DNA of 64,000 bases from Pseudomonas sp. CHM02 (GCF_000612585.1 NZ_JFCA01000028.1:39523-103522); one strand, 5' to 3'; positions 16,919-25,491 are shown, counted from the stretch's first letter. Program-made: numbers and translations. The notes: generated by a model not told the origin, from the sequence alone.

Positions 16919-17864
16919 AACCAAAGCCTCGCGGTTCAAGCGCTGGAAGAAACCGCTGACCATTGCGTTCTTCCTGGTGCTGATCGTCCTGTTCACGCTA
17001 CTCGCGCGGCGCATCGACTGGAGCGAAGTGGTGCAGACCCTGGGCGACTTCAAGGTGCGCACCTTGGTGATCGCCAGCGCGCTGACGTTGTGCAGCTTCC
17101 TCGTCTACGCCAGCTTCGACCTGATCGGCCGCACCTACATTCGCCAGAACCTGGTGTGGAAGCAGATCCTGCCGGTGGGCATCATCAGTTATGCATTCAA
17201 CCTCAACCTGAGCGCGTGGGTCGGCGGTATCGCCATGCGTTATCGGCTGTATTCGCGGCTGGGCGTGAGCACCAGCAATATCGCCAAGATCCTCGGCCTG
17301 AGCCTGGCCACCAACTGGTTTGGCTACATGGCGATCGCCGGGGTGATTTTCAGCAGCGGCCTGGTCACCATGCCGCCGGGCTGGAAAGTCAGCACCACGG
17401 CATTGCAGGGCATCGGCGCGTTGTTGGTACTGGCCAGCCTGGGTTATCTGGTGGCCTGCCAGTTTTCGAAAAAGCGTGCGTGGACCATTCGCGGCATGGA
17501 AATCAACCTGCCGTCGGTGCGCATGGCATGTCTGCAGTTGCTGCTGGGCGCGTTGAACTGGTCGCTGATGGCGGCGGTGATCTTCACCCTGCTGCCGGCC
17601 AAGCTGGACTATCCGCTGGTGCTGGGCGTGTTGCTGATCAGCGCGATTGCCGGGGTGCTCACCCATATTCCGGCCGGGCTGGGCGTGCTGGAGGCGGTGT
17701 TTATCGCACTGCTGCAGCATGAGGCGTCGCGGGGCAGTTTGCTGGCCGGGTTGATTGCGTATCGGGCCATCTATTTTATTGTGCCGTTGCTGATTGCGCT
17801 GGTGATGTACCTCGGTGTGGAGGCCAAGGCCAAGGCGTTGCGGGTGAAGAAGACACCGGCTTGA
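16908..17864 (+). CDS. ybhN: UPF0104/LPG synthase-like integral membrane protein (YbhN)
   Basis: This 318-residue protein has about eight membrane helices and a basic N-terminus (KASRFKRWKKP). It belongs to the YbhN group of the lysylphosphatidylglycerol-synthase membrane-domain family (flippase-like, UPF0104), with recognisable NLNLSAWVGGIAMRYRLYSR and THIPAGLGVLEAVF stretches. It has no aminoacyl-transferase domain. The start at 16908 overlaps the end of clsB. Linkage with clsB suggests a role in phospholipid distribution or flipping, which is inference. A REP pair follows the stop. Confidence 0.9.
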   Translation: MTPETKASRFKRWKKPLTIAFFLVLIVLFTLLARRIDWSEVVQTLGDFKVRTLVIASALTLCSFLVYASFDLIGRTYIRQNLVWKQILPVGIISYAFNLNLSAWVGGIAMRYRLYSRLGVSTSNIAKILGLSLATNWFGYMAIAGVIFSSGLVTMPPGWKVSTTALQGIGALLVLASLGYLVACQFSKKRAWTIRGMEINLPSVRMACLQLLLGALNWSLMAAVIFTLLPAKLDYPLVLGVLLISAIAGVLTHIPAGLGVLEAVFIALLQHEASRGSLLAGLIAYRAIYFIVPLLIALVMYLGVEAKAKALRVKKTPA

Positions 17865-17869
17865 TCGCT

Positions 17870-17932
17870 ATCGTTGGCAAGCCAGCGCCTACAGTTGGAA
17901 TGCGCCCCTATAGGAGCCAGCTTGCCGGCGAT
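17870..17932. repeat. REP-like inverted pair, diverged
   Basis: ATCGTTGGCAAGCCAGCGCC.. at 17870-17893 and TAGGAGCCAGCTTGCCGGCG.. at 17911-17932 form a diverged REP pair. It lies between the convergent ybhN and hydrolase genes. Confidence 0.8.
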
Positions 17933-17953
17933 AACAATCTAAAGCACACCCAC

Positions 17954-18709
17954 CTATTGAGATTGAATGATGCTCAACCGCTCACCCACCACCATCTCGG
18001 TGATCCAATCCACCAGGATTGAGGTGTAAGCCTGCTGTGACACCGGATCGCTGAGGGAATGGTCGGCACCGTCGATGATGCGATGGGTCAGCGAGTGCGT
18101 CTGCTGGCACGCCGCGCGGTAACTCATGATCGTGGCGTGGGGCACATGATCATCGGTTTCCGATTCGACGATCAGCACATCCCCGGTAAACGCCGAACAC
18201 GCGTGCAAGGCGCGGTTGGTTTCGGCGTGGACCAGCGTGCTGCGATAATCCATCAAGTCCGCTTTATCCAGATCGCGCTTGGGCTTGAGCCATTCCTGGT
18301 CGCGGTACAGCGCCGGCACGCGCAGCGCCAGCCAGCGCACCGGGCGCAGTGAAGTGAGGATGGCCGCCAGGTAACCGCCGTAGCTGGTACCCACCACGGC
18401 GACCGCCGAAGTGTCGATGGCTGGGTGGGACAGTAGCCGGTCGTAGGCCGCCAGGAGGTCGCGCAGGTTGTCCTCACGGGTGACGCGGGACAACGGAATG
18501 CCGGTACCGGCGTGGCCGCGCAGGTCGAAGGTCAGGCACACGCACCCAAGGCCGGCGATGCCTTTGGCGCGTTCAAGGTCGCGCTCCTGGCTACCGCCCC
18601 AGCCGTGCACAAACAACACGCCCGGCACTTTGGATTTGGGGCTCAGGAAAGTGCCGCTCATCTGTTCGTCGTCGATATCGATCGCAATGCTTTCGCTTCT
18701 AGCCGTCAT
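17954..18709 (-). CDS. Alpha/beta hydrolase
   Basis: This 251-residue cytoplasmic protein has an alpha/beta-hydrolase fold. The oxyanion-side HGWGGS lies near residue 35, the nucleophile serine in GTSYGG near 108, an acid residue in VESETDDHVPH, and the catalytic His in DGADHSL. It resembles the dienelactone-hydrolase/acyl-peptidase-like group; the substrate cannot be read from sequence. Its start lies 11 bases inside the end of the DUF3182 gene, so the two are translationally coupled, the hydrolase second. Confidence 0.85.
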   Translation of the reverse strand: MTARSESIAIDIDDEQMSGTFLSPKSKVPGVLFVHGWGGSQERDLERAKGIAGLGCVCLTFDLRGHAGTGIPLSRVTREDNLRDLLAAYDRLLSHPAIDTSAVAVVGTSYGGYLAAILTSLRPVRWLALRVPALYRDQEWLKPKRDLDKADLMDYRSTLVHAETNRALHACSAFTGDVLIVESETDDHVPHATIMSYRAACQQTHSLTHRIIDGADHSLSDPVSQQAYTSILVDWITEMVVGERLSIIQSQ

Positions 18710-19808
18710 AAGATTTAACCGTCACGTACTTGAGAAGAAACTCGCTGTGTTCCGCCGGGCCGCGATACACCTCGATGGCATCGGCCGGCAATGGTTGGTC
18801 CACGTAGGTTTCCACCGAGGACACATGGATCGCGCGCAAGCCGGGGTTATTGATAAAACTCTGCAGCGCCGCGACTTCCGCACTGCTCGCCCCGCCCATG
18901 CGCCAGGATTGTTCAAGCACGCCACTGCGCCGCTGGCCGTCGCTGTCCAGGCCCTGGGCGATGTCGTAGTTGCGCCGCGAGGCGTAAAAGCCGGGGTAAG
19001 CCTCATCGGCGGCATGGTCGAAAACCTGGGCTTGCTGGATGGCTTCGCGCACATCGTCGGCCAGGTCGAGCGTTAACAAGTCGTCGTAGTCACCCGGCAC
19101 CACCAGCAGGTTGGAGCCGCCGTAGACGTCTTCACCCTGCCCATCTTTCGTCAGGTATTGCTCACCGCAGTAACTGAACACGTATTCGCCGATAAAGCTC
19201 TGGCCGACGCTGTGGGTGACCACGTCGCGCAGGTCTTGCTCCAGCACCACGCCTTGGTTGAACACGTTCGCGGCGTCAGGTCGCGCCAGCACGGCGTCGA
19301 GTTCGTCGAGGCTGTGGATAACTTCCTGCCCACGGCCCGCGCAGGCGTGCACGGGTTTCAAGCGGACGGGCCCGCTGTAGAGCAAGCGCGTGGCGGCGGG
19401 CCGTGCGTCCTCCAGGGCGAAGACGCTCAGGCCATCCAGCACGACGTCTCGCACACGCTCGCAGAACAATGCCGACCAACCTTCCGGCGCTTTGGCCTCA
19501 GGTCCGAGCAAACCGTGGCTGATGGCTTTGGTGCAGATAAAGTCGTGGTCCACGTACCCGCCCCACAGGTCCTCCAGGCCGTTGATATTGAGCGCCCGCG
19601 CCTGGTCCGGGCCGACCAGGGTTTGCGTGGGCAGCAGGTACAGCGCGCGCCCTGCATGCAGGTCGGGGTCGTAGCTGCCACCGAATGTGAGCCCAAGAAT
19701 CTGCGCCAGCCAACGCGCCAGGGCGCGATTGGTTTCGATCTCATGCAGCGGCGCGCCCTCACGCAACGAGTGAGCGACGACCAGCTTCTTGCGTTGAGTC
19801 GGGGTCAT
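18699..19808 (-). CDS. DUF3182 family protein, ATP-grasp-like
   Basis: This 369-residue soluble protein matches what I know of DUF3182. The central part resembles an ATP-grasp enzyme: VRLKPVHACAGRGQEVI (a Lys and Gly-rich ATP loop) near residue 150, followed by GVVLEQDLRD in the hinge position and VYGGSNLLVVPG further on. ATP-grasp enzymes join an acid to an amine or thiol through an acyl-phosphate. That role is inference, because no experimental function is known to me. It is the first gene of a two-gene unit with an alpha/beta hydrolase, with overlapping ends. The ATG at 19808 opens MTPTQRKKLVVAHS. Confidence 0.75.
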   Translation of the reverse strand: MTPTQRKKLVVAHSLREGAPLHEIETNRALARWLAQILGLTFGGSYDPDLHAGRALYLLPTQTLVGPDQARALNINGLEDLWGGYVDHDFICTKAISHGLLGPEAKAPEGWSALFCERVRDVVLDGLSVFALEDARPAATRLLYSGPVRLKPVHACAGRGQEVIHSLDELDAVLARPDAANVFNQGVVLEQDLRDVVTHSVGQSFIGEYVFSYCGEQYLTKDGQGEDVYGGSNLLVVPGDYDDLLTLDLADDVREAIQQAQVFDHAADEAYPGFYASRRNYDIAQGLDSDGQRRSGVLEQSWRMGGASSAEVAALQSFINNPGLRAIHVSSVETYVDQPLPADAIEVYRGPAEHSEFLLKYVTVKSYDG

Positions 19809-19979
19809 GCGTCCCCCTTGGCCTTACCGCCATGTGTGTGCAAGCAAGGTTGCAGGGATCAGGCCAAGGCGCTTTCGGGACGCAGGGTTGTTAAATCAAG
19901 CAGTTGCCGAAAAACCGATGGCAGTTGGCCTGCCCCATTCTGCACGACATGCCGTTGGCGTCGCGGCGTTCTGCACGAT

Positions 19980-20939
19980 TCAGACGCCAAAACGGCTGCG
20001 GTAATCGCTGGGCGTCAGGCCGGTGATTTTCTTGAAGGTGGCACGGAAGGCGCTGGGGTCCTGGTAACCCACGGTCCAGGCAATATGGTCGATGGTGCCG
20101 TTGGTGAACTCGAGCATCTGCCGCGCCTTGCCCACGCGCAGGTGCTGGCAGTATTCAGTGGGTTTCAAGCCGGTGGCGCTGCGAAAACGCCGCAGGAACG
20201 TACGCTCCTCCAGGCCGGCCTCCTGGGCCATCGCCGCCACGGAAACATCCACCGCGCCGCTGGCCTGCAGCCAGTGCTGAACCTTGAGGATGGCCGCGTC
20301 ACCGTGGCCGAGAATGGGCGCGAAGTTGCTGCCGCACTGGCTGGCGCTGTCACTGTGTTCGATCACCAGGAAACGCGCCGTGTCTGCCGCGATGCTTGGC
20401 CCCATCAGCCGGTCCACCAAGCGCAAGCCGAGTTCAGACCAGGCCATCAAGCCGGCGGTGGTGATCAGGTCACCGTCATCGACGATCGGTTTATCCGCCT
20501 CCAGGCGTACGGCCGGGTAGCGAGCGGCGAAGGATTTGGCGGACGACCAGTGGGTGGTAGCGCTGCGGCCATCCAGCAACCCGCTGCGCGCCAACATGAT
20601 CGAGCCAATACACACGCCGCCCAGCACCGTACCGGCTGCGTGTTGCTGGCGAAGCCATTCCAGCAGCGCAGGGGGCGCCTGGTCTTCGGTGAACTCACCA
20701 ATCGACGGCGGCACCAGCACGGCCATCATCGGCTGATCGGGGCCGGGATGACTGCTGAATACGCGCTCCGGTTTGCCGCGGGTATCCACCTGCCAATGGC
20801 TGACCCGCAGCAGCGGCAACTGCGCGGATCGATGCTCGGCGGCGATGCGGTTGGCCACGCCGAACAGGTCGGTCAAGCCATGCACGGCCGCCAACTGCGC
20901 ACCTTGGTAGATCAACACGCCCAACTCGACAACGACCAT
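19980..20939 (-). CDS. GlxA-family transcriptional regulator (DJ-1/PfpI plus AraC HTH)
   Basis: This 319-residue protein has an N-terminal DJ-1/PfpI-like amidotransferase-fold sensor (about 1-180, with the cysteine loop GGVCIGSIMLARSGLLDGR). A C-terminal AraC-type double helix-turn-helix follows (about 215-315), ending in VGYQDPSAFRATFKKITGLTPSDYRSRFG. The start at 20939 (MVVVELGVLIYQ) follows a purine-rich AGGGGGA; an upstream in-frame start is less suited. It stands divergent to the isochorismatase-like gene with about 96 bases between, so it probably regulates that gene and itself. Regulators of this type often sense amines or amino-acid derivatives. Confidence 0.9.
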   Translation of the reverse strand: MVVVELGVLIYQGAQLAAVHGLTDLFGVANRIAAEHRSAQLPLLRVSHWQVDTRGKPERVFSSHPGPDQPMMAVLVPPSIGEFTEDQAPPALLEWLRQQHAAGTVLGGVCIGSIMLARSGLLDGRSATTHWSSAKSFAARYPAVRLEADKPIVDDGDLITTAGLMAWSELGLRLVDRLMGPSIAADTARFLVIEHSDSASQCGSNFAPILGHGDAAILKVQHWLQASGAVDVSVAAMAQEAGLEERTFLRRFRSATGLKPTEYCQHLRVGKARQMLEFTNGTIDHIAWTVGYQDPSAFRATFKKITGLTPSDYRSRFGV

Positions 20940-21035
20940 TGTCAGTTTTCCCCCTGTTATTGTCGGTGCAGCCAATCCCAGGTGCAGGCGCCAGCTAAGA
21001 TACTGGCCCCATCAACCCATCACGAGGCAATACAC

Positions 21036-21587
21036 ATGGCCAAGCAAGCGCTCATCCTAATCGATATCCAGAACGACTACTTCCCCCAGGGCAAGTGGCC
21101 ACTTGACGGTGTGGACGCCGCGGCAGACAAGGCCGCGCAGGTGCTGCAGGCGTTTCGCCAGGCGGGCGATGCGGTGATTCACGTGCGCCATGAGTTCACC
21201 TCAGAGGATGCGCCGTTCTTCACACCGGGCTCCGAGGGCGCGCACCTGCATAGCAAAGTGCTGAACGAGGGCAACGAGCCGGTGGTGCTCAAGCACTTCG
21301 TGAATGCGTTCCGCGAGACCAACCTGCGCGCCCTGCTGGAACAACGCAGCATCACGGACCTGGTGGTGGTCGGCAGCATGAGCCACATGTGCATCGACGC
21401 GGTGGTGCGGGCGTCGGCGGACCTGGGCTACAAGGTCACGCTGATCCATGACGCGTGCGCCACCCGGGATCTGGAATTCAAGGGCAAGGTGATCCCGGCG
21501 GCGCAGGTGCATGACGCTTATATGGCATCACTGGCGTTCGGCTACGCAACCGTAGTGTCGACCGATGAATTCCTCGCCCCCGTGTAG
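21036..21587 (+). CDS. Isochorismatase-family cysteine hydrolase
   Basis: This 183-residue protein has the family triad: Asp in LILIDIQNDYF, Lys in VLKHFVNAF, and the nucleophile Cys in SHMCIDAVVRA. Such enzymes hydrolyse amides or vinyl ethers (nicotinamide, N-carbamoyl compounds, isochorismate). The linked GlxA-type regulator suggests a catabolic amidase, but the substrate is not determined. The ATG at 21036 was chosen from the conserved MAKQALILIDIQ opening. Its stop codon lies inside a single REP unit. Confidence 0.88.
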   Translation: MAKQALILIDIQNDYFPQGKWPLDGVDAAADKAAQVLQAFRQAGDAVIHVRHEFTSEDAPFFTPGSEGAHLHSKVLNEGNEPVVLKHFVNAFRETNLRALLEQRSITDLVVVGSMSHMCIDAVVRASADLGYKVTLIHDACATRDLEFKGKVIPAAQVHDAYMASLAFGYATVVSTDEFLAPV

Positions 21588-21606
21588 GCGCCGGCTTGCC
21601 AGCGAT
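21583..21606 (+). repeat. Single REP unit overlapping a stop codon
   Basis: TGTAGGCGCCGGCTTGCCAG.. covers the last codon and TAG stop of the isochorismatase-like gene. No mirrored partner is seen nearby. Confidence 0.72.
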
Positions 21607-21620
21607 AGCATCATCACGGC

Positions 21621-22382
21621 TTACGCAGTGGCAATGATGAACAGGCGCGGAAAGGGCAACAGCACGGTGCCATCGGCCAGCGCGGGATAAGCCTGGCTGA
21701 TCCGCGCCTGGTATTCCCGTAGGAAGGCAGCTTTTTCGCCGTCATTCAAAGGCGCGAGGAATGGCCTCAGCGCCGAAGCCTTGAACCACTCCACCACCGC
21801 CGCGTGATCTGCCAGCGGATGCAAATACATGGTGCGCCACACATCGACAGTGCTGCAGTGCTGACTCAGCAGCTCGTAGTAGTAACTCGCGGTGTGGCGC
21901 TCATTGTGTTTGACCGCGCCGATCCTGGCGGACCATGGGCCGTCCGCCGCGACTTCGCGGGCAAGCCGGTGGGCGGGCTCGTCGAGGTTGTCCGGCGTTT
22001 GCACCGCCAGCGTACCGCCCGGTGTCAGTTGGCGGACCAGGTGCGGGTACAGCGCTGCGTGGTCGGGCAGCCACTGCAGCGACGCATTGGCCAGGATCAC
22101 ATCGAAGGCTTGCGTCGGGTTCCACGCAGCGATATCCGCCAGTTCAAAATTCAGCGCCGGCAGCCGCTTGCGGGCGTCGACCAGCATGTCATCGGAGCTG
22201 TCCATGCCAGTCACGTGCGCCTGCGGGAAGCGTTCGGCCAGGACTTCGGTGGAGTTACCGGGGCCGCAGCCCAGGTCGACGGCAGTACGCACCTCAGTAT
22301 TCGGGATAGCCGCGACCAGGTCACGGACGGGACGGGTGCGTTGCTGTTCGAACATCGTGTACTGCTTGGCTGACCAGGTCAT
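21621..22382 (-). CDS. tam: Trans-aconitate 2-methyltransferase
   Basis: This 253-residue SAM-dependent methyltransferase has motif I VDLGCGPGNSTEVL, an acidic end of strand 2 in GMDSSDDML, and the LANASLQWLPDH segment characteristic of Tam. The enzyme methylates trans-aconitate, a spontaneous by-product that inhibits aconitase, and acts in the cytoplasm. The opening MTWSAKQYTMFEQQRTRPVRDL matches the family. The ATG at 22382 was preferred over the GTG just before it. It is divergent from a LysR regulator with a 101-base shared gap. Confidence 0.9.
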   Translation of the reverse strand: MTWSAKQYTMFEQQRTRPVRDLVAAIPNTEVRTAVDLGCGPGNSTEVLAERFPQAHVTGMDSSDDMLVDARKRLPALNFELADIAAWNPTQAFDVILANASLQWLPDHAALYPHLVRQLTPGGTLAVQTPDNLDEPAHRLAREVAADGPWSARIGAVKHNERHTASYYYELLSQHCSTVDVWRTMYLHPLADHAAVVEWFKASALRPFLAPLNDGEKAAFLREYQARISQAYPALADGTVLLPFPRLFIIATA

Positions 22383-22483
22383 CACGGCTTTCCTTCTTTT
22401 TGAGGTTGGCTACAGCCTAATTCTTGTGAGCCATGAGAACAAATGCCAGGATTGGAGCCCTCCCATACCTGAAAAGTATTCAT

Positions 22484-23392
22484 ATGCTGGAACTTCGCCA
22501 ACTCAAGGCCTTCGTGGCCATTGCCGAGGAAGGCTATATCACCCGTGCCGCCGAACGCCTGGGCATGCAGCAACCACCGTTGACACGCATGCTGCAAAGC
22601 CTGGAGGCCGAGTTGGGTGTGGTATTGATGGAGCGTCTGCCCCGTGGCGTGCGCCCCACTACCGCCGGGCTCGCCTTACTGGACGAAGCGCGGGACATTC
22701 TTGCCCAAGCCGAAGGGATTGCAGAGGTGGTTCGCCGCGCGGCACGCGGTGAGCGCGGGCGCCTGGCGATCGGTTTCACCAGTTCGGCGGCGCTGCATCC
22801 CTTCGTACCGAGTGTGCTGCGGCGGTTTCGCGAAACCTTTGTCGGCGTCACCGTGGTGCTGGAGGAAGCCGGTACCGGCGAACTGCTGGACGCGTTGCTG
22901 CACGAGAAACTCGACGCGGCGTTTATCCGCTCGCCACTCAGCGGAACGCAATCGCTGCAGGACGAACCGATCCTGGTGGAGCCCATGTTGCTGGCGCTGC
23001 CGACGGATCACCCGTTGGCAATCGATTCAGCATCACCCCTGCCCTTGGCGGCATTGGCGACCGAGTCCTTCGTGCTGTATCGCCGTCGCGTGGGCCTGGG
23101 GTTGTATGACGCGATTCTGGTGGCCTGCCGCGAGGCGGGGTTCAGCCCGCAGGTGGTACAGGAAGCCCCACGCATGACCGCGACATTGAGCCTGGTGGCA
23201 GCGGGACTTGGGGTGTCCATCGTGCCGGCGTCGATGCAGCGGTTGCGCGGCGACGGGATTGTTTATCGGGAACTGACGGAGTGCCGGAGCCTGGTGGCGC
23301 CGTTGCATTTGGCGACGCGGATTGGGGATGGCTCGGCGGTGTTGCAGCGTTTCCGGGCAATGGTTGTCACGGCAGCCTCGACCGACGCTTGA
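22484..23392 (+). CDS. LysR-family transcriptional regulator
   Basis: This 302-residue protein has an N-terminal winged helix-turn-helix (MLELRQLKAFVAIAEEGYIT and RAAERLGMQQPPLTRMLQSLE) and a C-terminal periplasmic-binding-like effector domain from about residue 90. It resembles the CatM/BenM/HcaR branch that often responds to aromatic acids, but the effector is unknown. The location divergent to tam makes that gene a candidate target. The ATG at 22484 gives the standard N-terminus. Confidence 0.88.
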   Translation: MLELRQLKAFVAIAEEGYITRAAERLGMQQPPLTRMLQSLEAELGVVLMERLPRGVRPTTAGLALLDEARDILAQAEGIAEVVRRAARGERGRLAIGFTSSAALHPFVPSVLRRFRETFVGVTVVLEEAGTGELLDALLHEKLDAAFIRSPLSGTQSLQDEPILVEPMLLALPTDHPLAIDSASPLPLAALATESFVLYRRRVGLGLYDAILVACREAGFSPQVVQEAPRMTATLSLVAAGLGVSIVPASMQRLRGDGIVYRELTECRSLVAPLHLATRIGDGSAVLQRFRAMVVTAASTDA

Positions 23393-23403
23393 TCACCGGC
23401 AAT

Positions 23404-23439
23404 AAAAAACCCCCGTGGCATGAGCCATCGGGGGTTTTG
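23404..23439. terminator. Bidirectional intrinsic terminator (LysR gene / ssb)
   Basis: AAAAACCCCCG and CGGGGGTTTTG arms around GTGGC ATGA GCCAT give a GC-rich hairpin with A- and T-runs on either side, so it can end transcripts from both convergent genes. Confidence 0.9.
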
Positions 23440-23459
23440 TTCGTTCAGGGTCGTGGACC

Positions 23460-23975
23460 TTAGAACGGGATATCGTCATCAAAGCTGTCGAAATCCGGAG
23501 CTGGCTGCGGCGCGGCCTGTTGTGGCGCTGGGCGCGACTCACGCTGTGGCTGCTGGCTTGGCTGCGGACGGGACTGCTGTGGACGCGGTGCCGAGTTGGA
23601 CATGCCGCCCTGACCCTGTTGGTCGCCCTGTGGACGGCCGCCCAGCAGTTGCATGGTGCCTTGCATGTCGACCACGATTTCAGTGGTGTAGCGCTTGATG
23701 CCGTCTTTTTCCCACTCGCGGGTCTGCAGTTTGCCTTCGATGTAGACCTGCGAACCTTTGCGCAGGTACTCACCGGCGATCTCTGCGACCTTGCCGAACA
23801 TCGACACACGGTGCCATTCGGTTTTCTCGACCTTCTGGCCGGTCTGCTTGTCGGTCCACTGTTCGCTGGTCGCCAGACTCAGGTTGGTCACGGCGTTACC
23901 GTTAGGCAAGTAGCGAACTTCGGGATCCTGGCCGCATGTACCGACCAATATGACTTTGTTAACCCCACGGGCCAT
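23460..23975 (-). CDS. ssb: Single-stranded DNA-binding protein
   Basis: This 171-residue protein has an OB-fold at residues 1-110 (MARGVNKVILVGTCGQDPEVRY, then WHRVSMFGKVAEIAGEYLRKG). A Gln/Pro/Gly-rich disordered linker and the acidic tail DFDSFDDDIPF follow; the tail docks repair and replication proteins. It forms a homotetramer on single-stranded DNA. It lies 9 bases downstream of the YajR-like gene and is probably read from the same transcript, but ssb may also have a promoter inside that gene. The uvrA-MFS-ssb order is the same as in P. aeruginosa (PA4232-PA4234). Confidence 0.97.
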   Translation of the reverse strand: MARGVNKVILVGTCGQDPEVRYLPNGNAVTNLSLATSEQWTDKQTGQKVEKTEWHRVSMFGKVAEIAGEYLRKGSQVYIEGKLQTREWEKDGIKRYTTEIVVDMQGTMQLLGGRPQGDQQGQGGMSNSAPRPQQSRPQPSQQPQRESRPAPQQAAPQPAPDFDSFDDDIPF

Positions 23976-23984
23976 AACGTTCTC

Positions 23985-25379
23985 CTAGGCTGGGCGCGCT
24001 GTCGGCACTGGGTTGACCAGTTGCTCGAGCGTCGCGCGATCCAATAATTCGGTGTCCAATTTGATGTAAATGGCCGCCTCTTCCGCGACCACGACTGCAT
24101 CTGTTACTCCAACAACGGCCTTAAGGCGCTCGACCAGGCCAGCTTCACGAATGGCTTCGGGCGACAACGGCAGGCGCAGGCTTGTGACGTATGGAGGTTC
24201 GCGCATGGTAACAGCAAAGGCTAGCCAAAGTGCAGCCAGCCCGGCGCATCCCAGGAAGACAACCGACAAACCGCCATGCTGGAACATCCAGCCACCCATG
24301 ATGCCGCCCAGTGCAGAACCCAGGAACTGGCTGGTGGAATACACCCCCATCGCCGTTCCTTTGCCGCCGGCCGGTGAAACTTTGCTGATCAGCGAAGGCA
24401 ACGAAGCCTCCAGCAGGTTGAACGCGGTGAAGAACACCACCGTGCCGATTACCAGCGCCCGCAGGCTGTCGCCGAACTGCCAGAAGAATAGCTCAGTGAG
24501 CATCAGCGTCGCGACGGCGCCGAGCAGGATTCGTTTCATTTTGCGTTTTTTCTCGCCATAGATGATGAACGGGATCATGGCGAAGAACGAAATCAGCAGC
24601 GCGGTGAGGTACACCCACCAGTGCTGCTCCTTGGGCAGGCCGGCTTTTTCCACCAGGGCCAGGGGCAAGGCGACGAAGCTGCACATCAGCATTGCGTGCA
24701 ACACGAAGATACCTAAATCCAGGCGCAGCAGGTCCGGGTGCTTGAGCGTCGGCAGCAATGCCTGGCGGGCGACGCCGGACTCGCGGTGCTGCAACGTGCC
24801 GGTAGAACGCGGCACCATAAAGGCCACGATCACGATACCGAACAGCGCCATGCCGCCGGTGGCCAGGAACAGCCCGTGCAGGCCGAACGCGCGGGTCAGC
24901 AAGGGGCCGACCACCATGGCCACGGCAAACGACAGGCCGATAGTCATGCCGATCATGGCCATGGCCTTGGTACGGTGTTGTTCGCGGGTCAGGTCGGACA
25001 ACAACGCCATGACCGCGGCGGAAATCGCACCGGCTCCCTGCAGGATGCGTCCGGCGATCACGCCCCAGATCGAATCGGACTGCGCCGCGAGCACACTGCC
25101 GAGGGCGAACACGACCAGCCCCAGGTAGATCACCGGGCGACGGCCGATACGGTCGGAAATGATCCCGAACGGAATCTGGAAAATAGCCTGGGTCAGGCCA
25201 TAGGCGCCAATCGCCAGGCCGATCAATGCGGGGGTCGCACCTGCGAGATCCATTCCATAGGTCGCCAGCACCGGCAACACCATAAACATGCCCAGCATAC
25301 GGAAGGCGAACACCAGGGCCAGACCGCTTGCTGCTCGGGTCTCGCCGCTACTCATGCGTTCGCTGTGGGGATCGTGCAT
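23985..25379 (-). CDS. MFS transporter with C-terminal cytoplasmic domain (YajR-like)
   Basis: This 464-residue protein has about 12 membrane helices and motif A SDRIGRRPVIYLG after helix 2. After the last helix, about 65 soluble residues follow (PPYVTSLRLPLSPEA.. to ELLDRATLEQLVNP) with a small alpha-beta pattern like the YAM domain of E. coli YajR. The substrate is unknown. The start follows GAGGTTTTTCC. It is divergent from uvrA and upstream of ssb. Confidence 0.87.
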   Translation of the reverse strand: MHDPHSERMSSGETRAASGLALVFAFRMLGMFMVLPVLATYGMDLAGATPALIGLAIGAYGLTQAIFQIPFGIISDRIGRRPVIYLGLVVFALGSVLAAQSDSIWGVIAGRILQGAGAISAAVMALLSDLTREQHRTKAMAMIGMTIGLSFAVAMVVGPLLTRAFGLHGLFLATGGMALFGIVIVAFMVPRSTGTLQHRESGVARQALLPTLKHPDLLRLDLGIFVLHAMLMCSFVALPLALVEKAGLPKEQHWWVYLTALLISFFAMIPFIIYGEKKRKMKRILLGAVATLMLTELFFWQFGDSLRALVIGTVVFFTAFNLLEASLPSLISKVSPAGGKGTAMGVYSTSQFLGSALGGIMGGWMFQHGGLSVVFLGCAGLAALWLAFAVTMREPPYVTSLRLPLSPEAIREAGLVERLKAVVGVTDAVVVAEEAAIYIKLDTELLDRATLEQLVNPVPTARPA

Positions 25380-25491
25380 GGAAAAACCTCGTGTGAACCG
25401 GCGGCGATTCTACCAGTCCCATCGATTGAGAGGGTATATGCGGCGCTTTGCCGCGCAGCTTTCATCTAAGGCTGCACACGGCCTTTTGACA

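Noticed and set aside
88..17932. REP hairpins as CRISPR-like repeats or phage attachment sites
   Set aside because: They are scattered, paired in inverted orientation and not separated by regular spacers; no cas, integrase or direct-repeat pair is present.
19158..21035. A long plus-strand frame upstream of the isochorismatase-like gene
   Set aside because: Most of it is antisense to the DUF3182 and GlxA-family genes; only the part from 21036 shows a family match and codes for a protein.
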